This document shows positions 45,275 through 54,137 of a DNA stretch of 64,000 nt, one piece after another. A program made the translations under genes and the position numbers. Under the pieces are notes generated by a model, which saw only the letters and a program-made list of their open reading frames with translations, was not told the DNA's origin and did no database searches. Location of the stretch: positions 30,057 through 94,056 of the forward strand of contig NZ_SOAY01000018.1 of NCBI RefSeq assembly GCF_004364165.1, given 5' to 3'. Numbering within the stretch: the first letter of the stretch is position 1; each line of letters begins with the position of its first letter. The DNA is from Maribacter spongiicola (GTDB lineage Bacteria; Bacteroidota; Bacteroidia; Flavobacteriales; Flavobacteriaceae).

Positions 45275-46537
45275 ATGAAAAATAGATTATTACTTGTAGC
45301 AGCGCTATCATTTACTATCATAGGTTTTGCTCAGAAAAATGAAATAAAAAATGCAGAGAAAGCATTGAAATCAGGTGATGCTGCTGGGGCACAAACTGCT
45401 CTTGAGGCTGCATCTGGTACTATTGCTGCTGCCGATGAGAAAACGCAGGCACAATACTATTTCACTAGAGGTAAAATTTATAGTGATTTGGCTAAAAAAG
45501 GAAATAATGATGCGTTTGAAAAATCAGCAACTTCTTTCAAAAAGGTTATTGAATTAGAAGAAGCTTCTGGTAAGCAGAAATATACTTCTGAAACGAACCA
45601 ATACATGGCATCATTGACTGCTGATCTAGTAAACTCTGCTGTTAGTGATAATGGCAACAATAAGTTTAAAGAAGCTGCTGAAAAGTTGTACATGAGCTAC
45701 ACGCTTAGTCCAAAAGATACTTCTTATTTATACTACGCAGCAGGTAGTGCTGTAAATGGTGGTCATTATGAAATGGCATTAGATTACTATAATAAATTAC
45801 AAGAAGTAGGTTATGATGGTAGTGCGGTAGTGTATAAAGCTACGAACGCAGCTTCTGGTGAAGTTGAAGAAATGGATAAGGTACAACGTGATCTTATGGT
45901 AAAATCAGGTACGTATTCAAACCCGGTAGATGAGAAAACTCCATCTAAAAAAGCTGAGATTGTTAAAAATACAGCTTTGATTTATACCCAATTAGGTCAA
46001 GATGAAAAAGCTTTAGAGGCTTACCAAGCAGCTAGAAAAAATGATCCAGAAGATGTAAATCTTATTTTAAATGAAGCTAACTTATATTTCAATCAAGGAA
46101 ATAAAGATAAGTTTAAAGAATTAATGGCTCAAGCGATTGCTTTGGCTCCAGACAATCCAGATTTACATTACAACGTTGGTGTAATCAGTATGGAGCAAGA
46201 AAATTACGAAGATGCACGTGTGTCTTACAAAAAAGCTATTGAAATTGATCCAAAGTATACAAATGCTTACTTAAACCTTTCTACAACTTATGTTAATGAA
46301 GGTAATGCATTAATTGATGAAATGAATTCACTAGGTAACTCTAGAGCTGATATTGCAAAATATGATGAGCTTAAAGAGAAAAAAGATGGTTTGTTTAAGC
46401 AAGGTGCTGATGTATTGGAAAATGCATTGAAGAACAGTCCTGATAATGAAAATATAATGACTCAGCTTAAGAATATTTACGGAGCTATGGGTGATACAGA
46501 AAACTTCACTAAAATGAAGAAGTTATTGGGCGAGTAA
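45275..46537 (+). CDS. Exported TPR-repeat protein
   Basis: 420 residues. Signal peptide at 1-19 ending GFAQ. The mature part contains several tetratricopeptide repeats, clearest in the C-terminal half (NLILNEANLYFNQGNKDKF, NPDLHYNVGVISMEQENYED, YTNAYLNLSTTYVNEGNAL). Probably a periplasmic scaffold; no specific partner is identifiable. It follows gyrA by 41 bp and ends in a strong terminator. Confidence 0.9.
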   Translation: MKNRLLLVAALSFTIIGFAQKNEIKNAEKALKSGDAAGAQTALEAASGTIAAADEKTQAQYYFTRGKIYSDLAKKGNNDAFEKSATSFKKVIELEEASGKQKYTSETNQYMASLTADLVNSAVSDNGNNKFKEAAEKLYMSYTLSPKDTSYLYYAAGSAVNGGHYEMALDYYNKLQEVGYDGSAVVYKATNAASGEVEEMDKVQRDLMVKSGTYSNPVDEKTPSKKAEIVKNTALIYTQLGQDEKALEAYQAARKNDPEDVNLILNEANLYFNQGNKDKFKELMAQAIALAPDNPDLHYNVGVISMEQENYEDARVSYKKAIEIDPKYTNAYLNLSTTYVNEGNALIDEMNSLGNSRADIAKYDELKEKKDGLFKQGADVLENALKNSPDNENIMTQLKNIYGAMGDTENFTKMKKLLGE

Positions 46538-46557
46538 TTAACAGAAAGCTATAAATT

Positions 46558-46584
46558 AAAAGGCCCTTATCAGGGCCTTTTTTT
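46558..46584. terminator. Bidirectional terminator after TPR gene
   Basis: AAAAGGCCCT pairs with AGGGCCTTTT around loop TATC. The T-run overlaps the stop codon of the convergent NlpC/P60 gene, so one hairpin serves both genes. Confidence 0.9.
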
Positions 46585-47335
46585 ATATCACTTTTTTAAT
46601 AACTCTTAATTGATGCGTATAAGTTCTTAGGTCCTTATTGAAAATACCAGTGTGATCTATGCGATCTATTCGAACTTTACCGTTGACATGAATAACATAA
46701 TTATTGTCCATAATAATGCCTACGTGGTCAATAACACCATTGACATTGTCGAAAAATGCTAAATCGCCAGCCTCACTTTCTTCAACAAAGCTTAGTGCTG
46801 TACCTTGTGTCGATTGTTGTTCTGCGGTTCGTAAAAGATGATATCCATTAACTCTATACACCATTTGTGTAAAGCCTGCACTGTCAATACCGAAAGGAGA
46901 TTTTCCTCCTTTTAATTCCGGAGAGTTTAAATACAGCAATGAGGTATTGCTCAAATTCTCTTTAGGTTGCACGTTAGTTAAGAGATTCCCATTAAAATTT
47001 ACAGACAATGGTGGGGTATTGTAAATACAAGAACCGATAACTATAGGTGTTTCAATTTCATTAGAATCTTTAACAAACGAAATTAAGTCGGCAACATAAT
47101 TAAAATGTTTGCTTTCTTGAATCGCATTAAATTCATTATCGCTTATAAATTTCAATTGACTATTCATTATCCAGCCCTCGCACTTGTCGAAAATAGTTTT
47201 TATTCTAGACCAGTTTTTTCGACTTTTAAGTATTTTAAAGTGCTCCCCGAACAAAAGTTGGGAGACTAACTCAGAAGCTTCATCTGGTATACTTCTAATG
47301 GGAACAATGCTTAATTGACAAATACCGTATTGCAT
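46583..47335 (-). CDS. NlpC/P60-like protein with Ser at the catalytic Cys position
   Basis: 250 residues: an SH3-like N-terminal region followed by an NlpC/P60 (C40) domain. The usual GxDCSGF catalytic motif reads GIDSAGF, with Ser152 (codon AGT at 46880-46882) where Cys is expected; the catalytic His is present at 204 (DHVGI), and a further His at 216 (YVIHV). Surrounding YRVNGYHLLRTAEQQ is otherwise canonical. C40 enzymes cleave peptidoglycan stem peptides; this one may be inactive or bind without cutting. No signal peptide is evident. It follows the thiolase gene by 17 bp. Confidence 0.85.
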   Translation of the reverse strand: MQYGICQLSIVPIRSIPDEASELVSQLLFGEHFKILKSRKNWSRIKTIFDKCEGWIMNSQLKFISDNEFNAIQESKHFNYVADLISFVKDSNEIETPIVIGSCIYNTPPLSVNFNGNLLTNVQPKENLSNTSLLYLNSPELKGGKSPFGIDSAGFTQMVYRVNGYHLLRTAEQQSTQGTALSFVEESEAGDLAFFDNVNGVIDHVGIIMDNNYVIHVNGKVRIDRIDHTGIFNKDLRTYTHQLRVIKKVI

Positions 47336-47352
47336 GTAATTTTTTTGAGGGC

Positions 47353-48528
47353 TTAAACCCTTTCGATAATTATTGCCGATGCACCACCGCCACCATTACA
47401 GATTGCAGCTGCACCAAGTTTAGCATTATTTTGTTCTAATACATTTAATAATGTTATTAGAATACGTGCACCAGAACATCCTAACGGGTGTCCTAAAGAA
47501 ACAGCGCCGCCATTTACATTAACATTTTTGTCATCTAAACCTAATATTTTCATATTGGCAAGACCAACTACAGAAAATGCTTCGTTAAATTCGAAGAAAT
47601 CGATTTCTTCTAACTTTAACTTAGATTTTGCCAATGCTTTTGGTAAAGCTTTTGCTGGCGCCGTAGTAAACCATTCTGGCTCATGAGCAGCATCTGCATA
47701 ACCTTTTATAACCGCTAATGGTTTTAAATTTAGTGCTTCTGCTTTTTCTCTACTCATTAATATTAGAGCAGCGGCGCCATCATTAATAGTAGAAGCATTT
47801 GCTGCCGTAACGGTACCGTCTTTAGAGAAGGCAGGTCTTAAGTTGGGTATTTTATCGATGAATACATTACTGAATTCTTCATCTTTTATAACCATTTTAG
47901 GCTCTCCACGTCTTTGTGGAACCGCAACTGGTATAACTTCATTATCAAATTTCCCGTTTTCCCACGCATCAGAAGATCTCTTGTATGATTGTATAGCGTA
48001 AGCATCTTGATCTTCTCTGTTGAATTCGTATTTAATAGCGCAAGCATCTGCACAAACACCCATGGCGTTTTCATCATACGCATCTACTAAACCATCTTTT
48101 TGCATGCCATCGATTAAAGAAGTGGGTCCGAATTTGGTACCTGTTCTCATATGAACATAATGAGGTATTAGGCTCATGTTCTCCATACCACCCGCAATAA
48201 CAATATCTGCGTCACCAAGAGCAATAGCTTGTGCACCTTGCATAACAGCTTTCATACCAGAGGCACAAACTTTGTTTATGGTCGTACAAGGTACGGTATT
48301 CGGAATACCGGCAAATATGGCGGCCTGTCTAGCAGGTGCTTGTCCGGTTCCCGCTTGTACCACATTTCCCATGATAACTTCATCTACCAATGTAGGATCA
48401 AGATTTATTTTCTTTAATACACCTTCAATAGCAACCGCCCCTAATTTGGGAGCAGGTATTGTTGATAATCCGCCCATAAAACTTCCTATTGGGGTTCTAA
48501 CAGCAGAAACAATAACGACCTCTTTCAT
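47353..48528 (-). CDS. Acetyl-CoA C-acyltransferase (thiolase)
   Basis: 391 residues. Acyl-accepting Cys88 in NKVCASG, GGMENMS, NVNGGAVSLGHPLGCSGAR with the catalytic His near 347, and CNGGGGASA with the second Cys near 377. Thiolase II family: either acetoacetyl-CoA synthesis or beta-oxidation cleavage. It lies apart from the acyl-CoA island further right but could serve it. Confidence 0.93.
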   Translation of the reverse strand: MKEVVIVSAVRTPIGSFMGGLSTIPAPKLGAVAIEGVLKKINLDPTLVDEVIMGNVVQAGTGQAPARQAAIFAGIPNTVPCTTINKVCASGMKAVMQGAQAIALGDADIVIAGGMENMSLIPHYVHMRTGTKFGPTSLIDGMQKDGLVDAYDENAMGVCADACAIKYEFNREDQDAYAIQSYKRSSDAWENGKFDNEVIPVAVPQRRGEPKMVIKDEEFSNVFIDKIPNLRPAFSKDGTVTAANASTINDGAAALILMSREKAEALNLKPLAVIKGYADAAHEPEWFTTAPAKALPKALAKSKLKLEEIDFFEFNEAFSVVGLANMKILGLDDKNVNVNGGAVSLGHPLGCSGARILITLLNVLEQNNAKLGAAAICNGGGGASAIIIERV

Positions 48529-48619
48529 GTTTTTAATTATTTGATGTCACGAAATTACTAAATTCTATAGCAACCCAAGGGATATCGTTTCAATTACTAG
48601 TTTTCAGATTATAATTTTC

Positions 48620-48627
48620 TATTTTTG
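48620..48627 (+). promoter_or_regulatory. Candidate -7 element for the PgpH-like gene
   Basis: TATTTTTG matches TAnnTTTG, 22 bp before the TTG start at 48650. Confidence 0.4.
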
Positions 48628-48649
48628 AAGAACCTAATACAATTTACTT

Positions 48650-50686
48650 TTGGATAATCTTTACAAACAGCAATCGCTCATTTTCAAATACATACTCTAT
48701 GTTGTAGCTGTTGCTTTTATCGTGTTTTTTTTGCCCAAGGGAGGTAAATTCAAGTATGAGTTTCAAAAAGGTAAACCTTGGCAATTTGAAAACTTATATG
48801 CCCCATTTGATTTTTCTATACAAAAAACAGATTCTGAAATAGCCAAGGAAAAGCAGGTTATTGAAAGTAATCAACTACCTTACTATAGATATGACCAAGC
48901 TGAGGTTGAAAAAGTTACAGAACAATTTGAGCAAAAATTTGAAGATAAGTGGGGCAATACATCACTTAGGGAAAATCAGAAAAAGAGGTTAAAGTATTTT
49001 TCTAAAGTTATATTAGATTCGGTCTACGCCAAAGGAATTTTACAAAATAATGGGAAGCAAGTTCAGCGCAGTTTTATTTTTCTAGTAAAGAATAATGAGG
49101 CTAGTAAGGTAAGGGTTTCAGATTTTTTTAGGGTCAGCGAAATTAATGATTTAATAGGTAGAGTTCTTACGGATAATAATTTATCGGTTTTCGAAAAAGA
49201 TACCCAGTCTCTATTTTTTGACATAATTGCGCCCAATGTAAGTTTTGATAATAACCTTACCCAAAAAGCAAGAAATGAAGCCCTATCTAAACTTTCGTAT
49301 ACAAGAGGTACTATTGATCAGGGTCGATTAATCATTGCAAAAGGCGAAGTTGTTGAAGCTGAAAATCTAAAGATCTTAGAGTCGTTAAAGTCTGAATACG
49401 AATCAGAATTATGGACGGCCAATAACTATTATTATATTTTAATAGGGTATACGGTACTAGTAGCACTGGTACTCATTATGTTGTTTCTGTTCTTAAAAAA
49501 ATACAGAAGAACGGTATATGAAAATAATGTAAAAGTTACGTTTATCTTCTTTAATATTTTGCTCATGGTTTTTATAACAACTATTGTTATAAAGTACAAT
49601 GATCAATTAGTGTTCGTCGTGCCATTATGCATACTTCCATTAATTTTAAAAACGTTTTTTGATGCCCGGTTGGGTCTGTTTGTGCATGTATTGACTATTC
49701 TAATTTTAGGTTTTGTAGTACCCAATAGTTTTGAATATATATTCTTGCAGATTATTACCGGTATAGTAACTATACTTACCGTTTCTGAGTTGTATAAAAG
49801 GGCAAACCTATTTGTGAGTGTAGGTCAAATAACACTTATATATGTAATTGGTTATTTAGCGTTCCATACCATACATGAAGGTGATTTAAGTGATATTGAG
49901 TGGTATACATTAGGTCTGTTTCTGTTAAACGGAATGATCACACTTTTTGTGCAACCATTAATTTATATCTATGAAAAGCTCTTCGGTCTTGTTTCGGATG
50001 TATCGCTATTGGAGTTGTCAGATACCAATTCTAAACTTTTAAAAGAACTATCTAATAAGGCGCCAGGCACATTTCATCATTCGTTACAAGTAGCCAATTT
50101 GGCTGAGGCGGCCGCTAACGAAATTGGGGCGAATGCCATGTTGGTTAGGGTGGGGGCTTTGTATCATGATATTGGTAAAATGAACGAACCGACTTATTTT
50201 ACCGAAAATCAGGTCACGAATGTAAATCCGCATGACGAGTTGAGCCCTAAAGATAGCGCACGTATTATTATTAATCATGTAATAAAGGGAATTGAAATAG
50301 CTAGAAAAAATAACTTACCTGATCGTATCATAGATTTTATACGATCTCATCATGGCACCACATTGGTATTTTATTTTTACAAAAAACAAAAAGAATTGGA
50401 TGACGATGTAAACGAAGAAGATTTTAGGTACCCTGGGCCTTTACCATTTTCTAGAGAAACTGCAATTTTAATGATGGCAGATTCTGTAGAAGCGGCATCG
50501 AAAAGTTTAAAAAATCCAACTTTTTTAATTATCGATGAGTTTGTTGATAAGATAATTTCCGGTCAAATGAAGGCAAATCAATTTTTGAATGCAGATATTA
50601 CCTTTAAAGAAATTGAAACAATTAAGAAAATCTTCAAGCAAAAGTTAATAAACATCTATCATTTGCGTGTGGAATATCCTGAGTAA
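48650..50686 (+). CDS. 7TM-HD (PgpH-like) phosphohydrolase (TTG start)
   Basis: 678 residues. One N-terminal transmembrane helix, an extracytoplasmic domain (about 30-255), seven hydrophobic helices (about 262-455), then an HD domain: FHHSLQVANLAEAA, HDIGK, and RSHHGTT near 545-575. The architecture is that of PgpH, which hydrolyses cyclic di-AMP. The start is TTG at 48650, since there is no nearby upstream ATG and the first helix begins at codon 12. Co-oriented with the tRNA genes downstream. Confidence 0.9.
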   Translation: MDNLYKQQSLIFKYILYVVAVAFIVFFLPKGGKFKYEFQKGKPWQFENLYAPFDFSIQKTDSEIAKEKQVIESNQLPYYRYDQAEVEKVTEQFEQKFEDKWGNTSLRENQKKRLKYFSKVILDSVYAKGILQNNGKQVQRSFIFLVKNNEASKVRVSDFFRVSEINDLIGRVLTDNNLSVFEKDTQSLFFDIIAPNVSFDNNLTQKARNEALSKLSYTRGTIDQGRLIIAKGEVVEAENLKILESLKSEYESELWTANNYYYILIGYTVLVALVLIMLFLFLKKYRRTVYENNVKVTFIFFNILLMVFITTIVIKYNDQLVFVVPLCILPLILKTFFDARLGLFVHVLTILILGFVVPNSFEYIFLQIITGIVTILTVSELYKRANLFVSVGQITLIYVIGYLAFHTIHEGDLSDIEWYTLGLFLLNGMITLFVQPLIYIYEKLFGLVSDVSLLELSDTNSKLLKELSNKAPGTFHHSLQVANLAEAAANEIGANAMLVRVGALYHDIGKMNEPTYFTENQVTNVNPHDELSPKDSARIIINHVIKGIEIARKNNLPDRIIDFIRSHHGTTLVFYFYKKQKELDDDVNEEDFRYPGPLPFSRETAILMMADSVEAASKSLKNPTFLIIDEFVDKIISGQMKANQFLNADITFKEIETIKKIFKQKLINIYHLRVEYPE

Positions 50687-50727
50687 CAGGGTGGTATTTT
50701 TTTATTGAAAAAAAACATTAAAAATAG

Positions 50728-50759
50728 TTGCGTAAAACGAGTTATACTTTGTACATTTG
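50728..50759 (+). promoter_or_regulatory. Candidate promoter of the tRNA-Ser/tRNA-Pro unit
   Basis: TTG (50728-50730), 21-bp spacer, TACATTTG (50752-50759). tRNA-Ser begins 40 bp downstream. Confidence 0.6.
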
Positions 50760-50798
50760 CATCCGCTATTTAGAGCAACAGTTCATTGAAGAATTACT

Positions 50799-50887
50799 GG
50801 AGAGGTGCCTGAGTGGCCGAAAGGAGCGGTTTGCTAAATCGTCGTAGGTGGAAACATTTACCCAGGGTTCGAATCCCTGTCTCTCCG
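50799..50887 (+). tRNA. tRNA-Ser (GCT)
   Basis: Class II tRNA with a long variable arm. Acceptor GGAGAGG pairs with TCTCTCC (one G-U), discriminator G at 50887. Anticodon loop contains GCT in GTTTGCTAAA; T-loop TTCGAAT. CCA is not encoded. Confidence 0.96.
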
Positions 50888-50926
50888 CAACAATGTGTTG
50901 AGAGACATATTTTTTGATAACCAATT

Positions 50927-51001
50927 CGGGGTGTAGCGTAGCCCGGTTATCGCGCCGCGTTTGGGACGCGGAGGTCGCAGGTTCGAATCCTGCCACCCCG
51001 A
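50927..51001 (+). tRNA. tRNA-Pro (TGG)
   Basis: Acceptor CGGGGTG pairs with CACCCCG, discriminator A at 51001. Anticodon stem CCGCG/CGCGG encloses a loop with TGG; T-loop TTCGAAT. CCA is not encoded. It is 39 bp after tRNA-Ser and probably co-transcribed with it. Confidence 0.96.
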
Positions 51002-51002
51002 C

Positions 51003-51034
51003 AAAAACCAGTTCAGAAATGAACTGGTTTTTTT
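51003..51034 (+). terminator. Terminator of the tRNA unit
   Basis: AACCAGTTCA (51006-51015) pairs with TGAACTGGTT (51020-51029) around a GAAA loop, followed by a T-run to 51034. Confidence 0.92.
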
Positions 51035-51424
51035 ATGTTCTTTTTTGAGCTTTTTGATAATTTGCTTTCTAAGATTCAATACTAATTTTATAGTTTAATA
51101 GTTAAAAATTACTTTAAAATGTCAGCCATGATTTACACATAATCATCTTCTATTTCTTTTGAGATCTTATGTATTGGCAACATAACAAATTATAATTCTC
51201 TGCTCTTTTACCACCCTTAAAGACACTATTTCTTTAATCTTTACTATTTGTTTGGATATGACTAATTGTAATGTGAAAAGGCATAGAAATGAGATTTAGA
51301 AATTTCATGTAAACGAATATGTTTCAATTTTGATGCGTAGTTATTTCTGTGATAAACGGTTTGGTTGTTTTTGTTTCATCTGTAAAGCTGTACTTTTAGA
51401 TCCTAAAAAAATAGGTATCCTCAA
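51035..51424. other. 390-bp intergenic region with no supported gene
   Basis: AT-rich and stop-rich in all frames. The end near 51404 has TACTTTTA, which would be a poor -7 box for tesB, and a small imperfect repeat of GATCCTA/TAGGTATCC. I see nothing else that can be supported. Confidence 0.5.
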
Positions 51425-52285
51425 ATGCAAACGATTAAAGAACTAATAGAGTTGATAACTCTTAAAAGAATAGACGAAACTATATTTGAAGGAGAAAACT
51501 ATAATGCCCCTTGGGGTAGGGTTTTTGGAGGACAAGTATTGGCACAATCCTTACATGCAGCCTATCAGACCGTACCAGAAGATCGTATTGCACATTCCTT
51601 ACATGGTTATTTTATTCTGGGAGGAGATTTAAATTATCCAATCAGATACGAGGTAGATACCATTAGAAATGGAGGCAGCTTTACTACAAGAAGGGTAGTG
51701 GCCAAACAAAACGGAAAAGCAATTTTTAATATGGCCGCATCATTTCAGGTGAAGTCCGATGGTGTAAATCATCAGTTTCCAATGCCTAATTTAATTCCGC
51801 CAGAGAAGCTAACTACAAGTCTTGAGCAGTTAGAAGAGATTAAGGATCTGTACCCTGGTGCATATAAAAGATTAAAAGCGGTACAGCCTAAGGTGTTTGA
51901 ATTTAAGCCAGTCGAAAAATTTACGACCCAATTAATCGAAAATGGTTCTCCATTTTTTAATACTTGGTTGCGCACTTCCGATAAAGCTGAAATCGCTTTG
52001 CCGATGCAACAACAATTATTGGCTTACGCATCTGATTATAATTTACTGACCACGGCGACGTTACCGCACAGGGAAGTATTAAATAAAGGTGAGACTTTTT
52101 ATGCCAGCTTAGACCATGCTATATGGTTTCATCGCGATTTTGATATTCAAAAATGGTTGTTATATAGTATGGATAGTCCTAGTGCTTCTAACTCACGAGG
52201 ATTTTCAAGAGGTAGTGTATATGACAGAACAGGAGTGTTGGTTGCTTCTGTAGCGCAAGAAGGGTTAATGCGTCAAAGTATATAA
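51425..52285 (+). CDS. tesB: Acyl-CoA thioesterase II
   Basis: 286 residues, double hot-dog. NAPWGRVFGGQVLAQSLHAA and HSLHGYFILGGD in the first half and LDHAIWFHRDF in the second are TesB signatures, carrying the Asp/Gln active-site residues. Hydrolyses medium- to long-chain acyl-CoA. First gene of the acyl-CoA island, though separated from the next catabolic gene by a regulator and a broken transporter gene. Confidence 0.93.
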   Translation: MQTIKELIELITLKRIDETIFEGENYNAPWGRVFGGQVLAQSLHAAYQTVPEDRIAHSLHGYFILGGDLNYPIRYEVDTIRNGGSFTTRRVVAKQNGKAIFNMAASFQVKSDGVNHQFPMPNLIPPEKLTTSLEQLEEIKDLYPGAYKRLKAVQPKVFEFKPVEKFTTQLIENGSPFFNTWLRTSDKAEIALPMQQQLLAYASDYNLLTTATLPHREVLNKGETFYASLDHAIWFHRDFDIQKWLLYSMDSPSASNSRGFSRGSVYDRTGVLVASVAQEGLMRQSI

Positions 52286-52475
52286 CAAGGATTTTACAAT
52301 TAAGGCGTCATGAGTAACTTCAAAAGAAGTTCTGATAATTACTATGTTTGAAAAAATATGGCATTTTGTAAAAGGGAAAGTAATGGTATGACTCTATTAT
52401 TATAAAGCGATTACATTTTCATATTCTTAAAATTTACACTGCAGTTGATAGAATATGGCAATATTTTGATGCCTT

Positions 52476-52483
52476 TATTTTTG
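52476..52483 (+). promoter_or_regulatory. Candidate -7 element for the Crp/Fnr gene
   Basis: TATTTTTG matches TAnnTTTG, 61 bp before the GTG start at 52544. No -33 match. Confidence 0.35.
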
Positions 52484-52543
52484 AAATTGCCTATATTTAT
52501 AATTATCCTGAATCGTTTATACTAATTATAAAACAACCTAAAA

Positions 52544-53140
52544 GTGACTTCTCTGCAAAATCTTAAGAATAAAATTCTCTCTTACAATAAAGTAGATGAC
52601 GATGTATTAGATTATTGGTTGTCACTCTATGAAAGAATTGATTTAAAGAAAGGCGAAGCTCTTATTTCTTCAGGTCAAATGGTCAATTATTTTTATTACT
52701 TAGATGCTGGTTGTATATATTATTATAAAATTCAAGATGGGGAGACCAAAGTATTGGAGTTTTATACCGAAGATATTTTTTTTACAGACCTACCAGCCTA
52801 TGTAAAAGGTTCGCCGTCTAGATATTATTTAACGGCAACTGAAAAATCTACGGTATTTGCAATAAAAAAATCAAATGCAGAAATGTCTTTTGATAATTCG
52901 CATCAATTAGAAAGATTTGGCAGATTGTCAATGCAAGAAGCTTTTTTAAAATCATACAGTCGTGTAGAACGTATGAACAGTCGTACGAATGAGGAGCGTT
53001 ATTTGAGACTGTTGGAGAAAAGACCCGATTTATTTCAGCGTCTACCACAGTATTTAATAGCATCATATTTAGGTTTAACACCTGTCGGTCTCTCTAAAAT
53101 TCGAAAGCGTGTGGGTCAAAGAGAAAGCGATTGTGTTTAA
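52544..53140 (+). CDS. Crp/Fnr-family transcriptional regulator (GTG start)
   Basis: 198 residues. Cyclic-nucleotide-binding-like beta barrel (about 25-115, ISSGQMVNYFYYLDAGCIYYY) and a helix-turn-helix at the C-terminus (YLIASYLGLTPVGLSKIRKRV); no Cys cluster for an iron-sulfur centre. GTG at 52544 is the first start in frame. It may regulate neighbouring catabolic genes; the ligand is unknown. Its last 4 bp overlap the end of the convergent broken transporter gene. Confidence 0.9.
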   Translation: MTSLQNLKNKILSYNKVDDDVLDYWLSLYERIDLKKGEALISSGQMVNYFYYLDAGCIYYYKIQDGETKVLEFYTEDIFFTDLPAYVKGSPSRYYLTATEKSTVFAIKKSNAEMSFDNSHQLERFGRLSMQEAFLKSYSRVERMNSRTNEERYLRLLEKRPDLFQRLPQYLIASYLGLTPVGLSKIRKRVGQRESDCV

Positions 53141-53997
53141 ATAATTTGTTTTTTAATCTGTTTATTGCTCCAGTAAATAAAAATACCTGCGGTAAATAAC
53201 ATTAGCGTTCCGTAAATAGCTGGAGCAATAGCATAAGCGGTGTTGTTAAGTAGAATCGTTGCAATGCTTATGCCCAGTTCCATTTTGTATTCCACCAAAG
53301 CTACAGAAATACGTTGTTTAAGGGGTAGATTGAAAATAGACCCTTAGATATATCCAATAGACATGGTAATAATATTAAGGGTTAAAGTTACAAGACCGGC
53401 TTCTTGAATATTGGTTATTAGCAGTGCCCGTTCTTTAATAAGAATTGCAACCAAAACAATGACAAAGAAAATACCCGATGCTTTTTTTACTGGTTTTTCC
53501 ATTTTCAGGGCAAAGCTTGGGCTTTTATATTTTAGTATCATCCCTAAGCCGACAGGTAAAATTACGATGATGAATACTTGTAAAATGGTTTGGGCGATAT
53601 TCAGTTGAATAGAAGTGCCTTCACCCAAAACTTCTTGCAAACCTAAATTGATAATAAAAGGAATCGATACCAAGGTTATTAAGCTACTAATTGCGGTTAG
53701 TGAAACCGAAAGAGCAGTATCGCCATTTGCTAAATGTGTAATTAAGTTTGACGTTGGTCCGCCAGGGCAGGCAGAAATTATGATGACACCAATCGCTATT
53801 TCTGGCGATAAGTGGAAGATTCGTATGAGGATGAAGCCAACTATGGGAAGAATGATTAATTGACATCATCGACCAATTAATATGGCTTTAGGTTTACTGA
53901 ATATTCTAACGAAATCTTTGATCTCTAAAGATAAACCCATGCCGAACATGATGATGATTAGGGAAATAGCAAGAATTGCGTTAGAAATATTATCCAT
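53137..53997 (-). pseudogene. Bile-acid:sodium-symporter-family gene with two in-frame stops
   Basis: A 287-codon frame starts at ATG 53997 and ends TAA 53137-53139 with no frameshift. Internal stops are TGA at codon 44 (53866-53868, in GR*CQLIILP) and TAA at codon 218 (53344-53346, in MSIGYI*GSIFNLPLKQ). Hydrophobic segments, SACPGGPTSNLITHLA and the ending are typical of BASS-family transporters. Two nonsense codons with an intact frame indicate recent inactivation; a sequencing artefact would more often give indels. It would have moved a carboxylate or sterol-like substrate. Confidence 0.88.
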
Positions 53998-54071
53998 AAA
54001 ATGCTAAGGTTTAGAGAGGTAGTTCTAAATATAGAAGATTTGACTGTGATAATCGCTAGTTTCATTCTTTT

Positions 54072-54087
54072 ATTAAACTAGTTTAAT
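54072..54087. promoter_or_regulatory. 16-bp perfect palindrome upstream of the ACAD gene
   Basis: ATTAAACTAGTTTAAT, identical to its reverse complement, lies 51 bp before the acyl-CoA dehydrogenase start. It is shaped like an operator for a dimeric repressor (TetR or similar). No second exact copy was found before the other island genes. Confidence 0.45.
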
Positions 54088-54137
54088 GAGTTTGGGTAAA
54101 ATATCTACTAACTTGATGTTTCATAAAATACAACGCA

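Noticed and set aside
53344..53673. Separate 109-residue membrane protein
   Set aside because: It is the middle portion of the broken transporter, between its two in-frame stops.
53866..53868. Selenocysteine recoding at the TGA in the transporter gene
   Set aside because: No SECIS-like hairpin just downstream, the position is not a Cys site in the family, and a second stop (TAA) follows.
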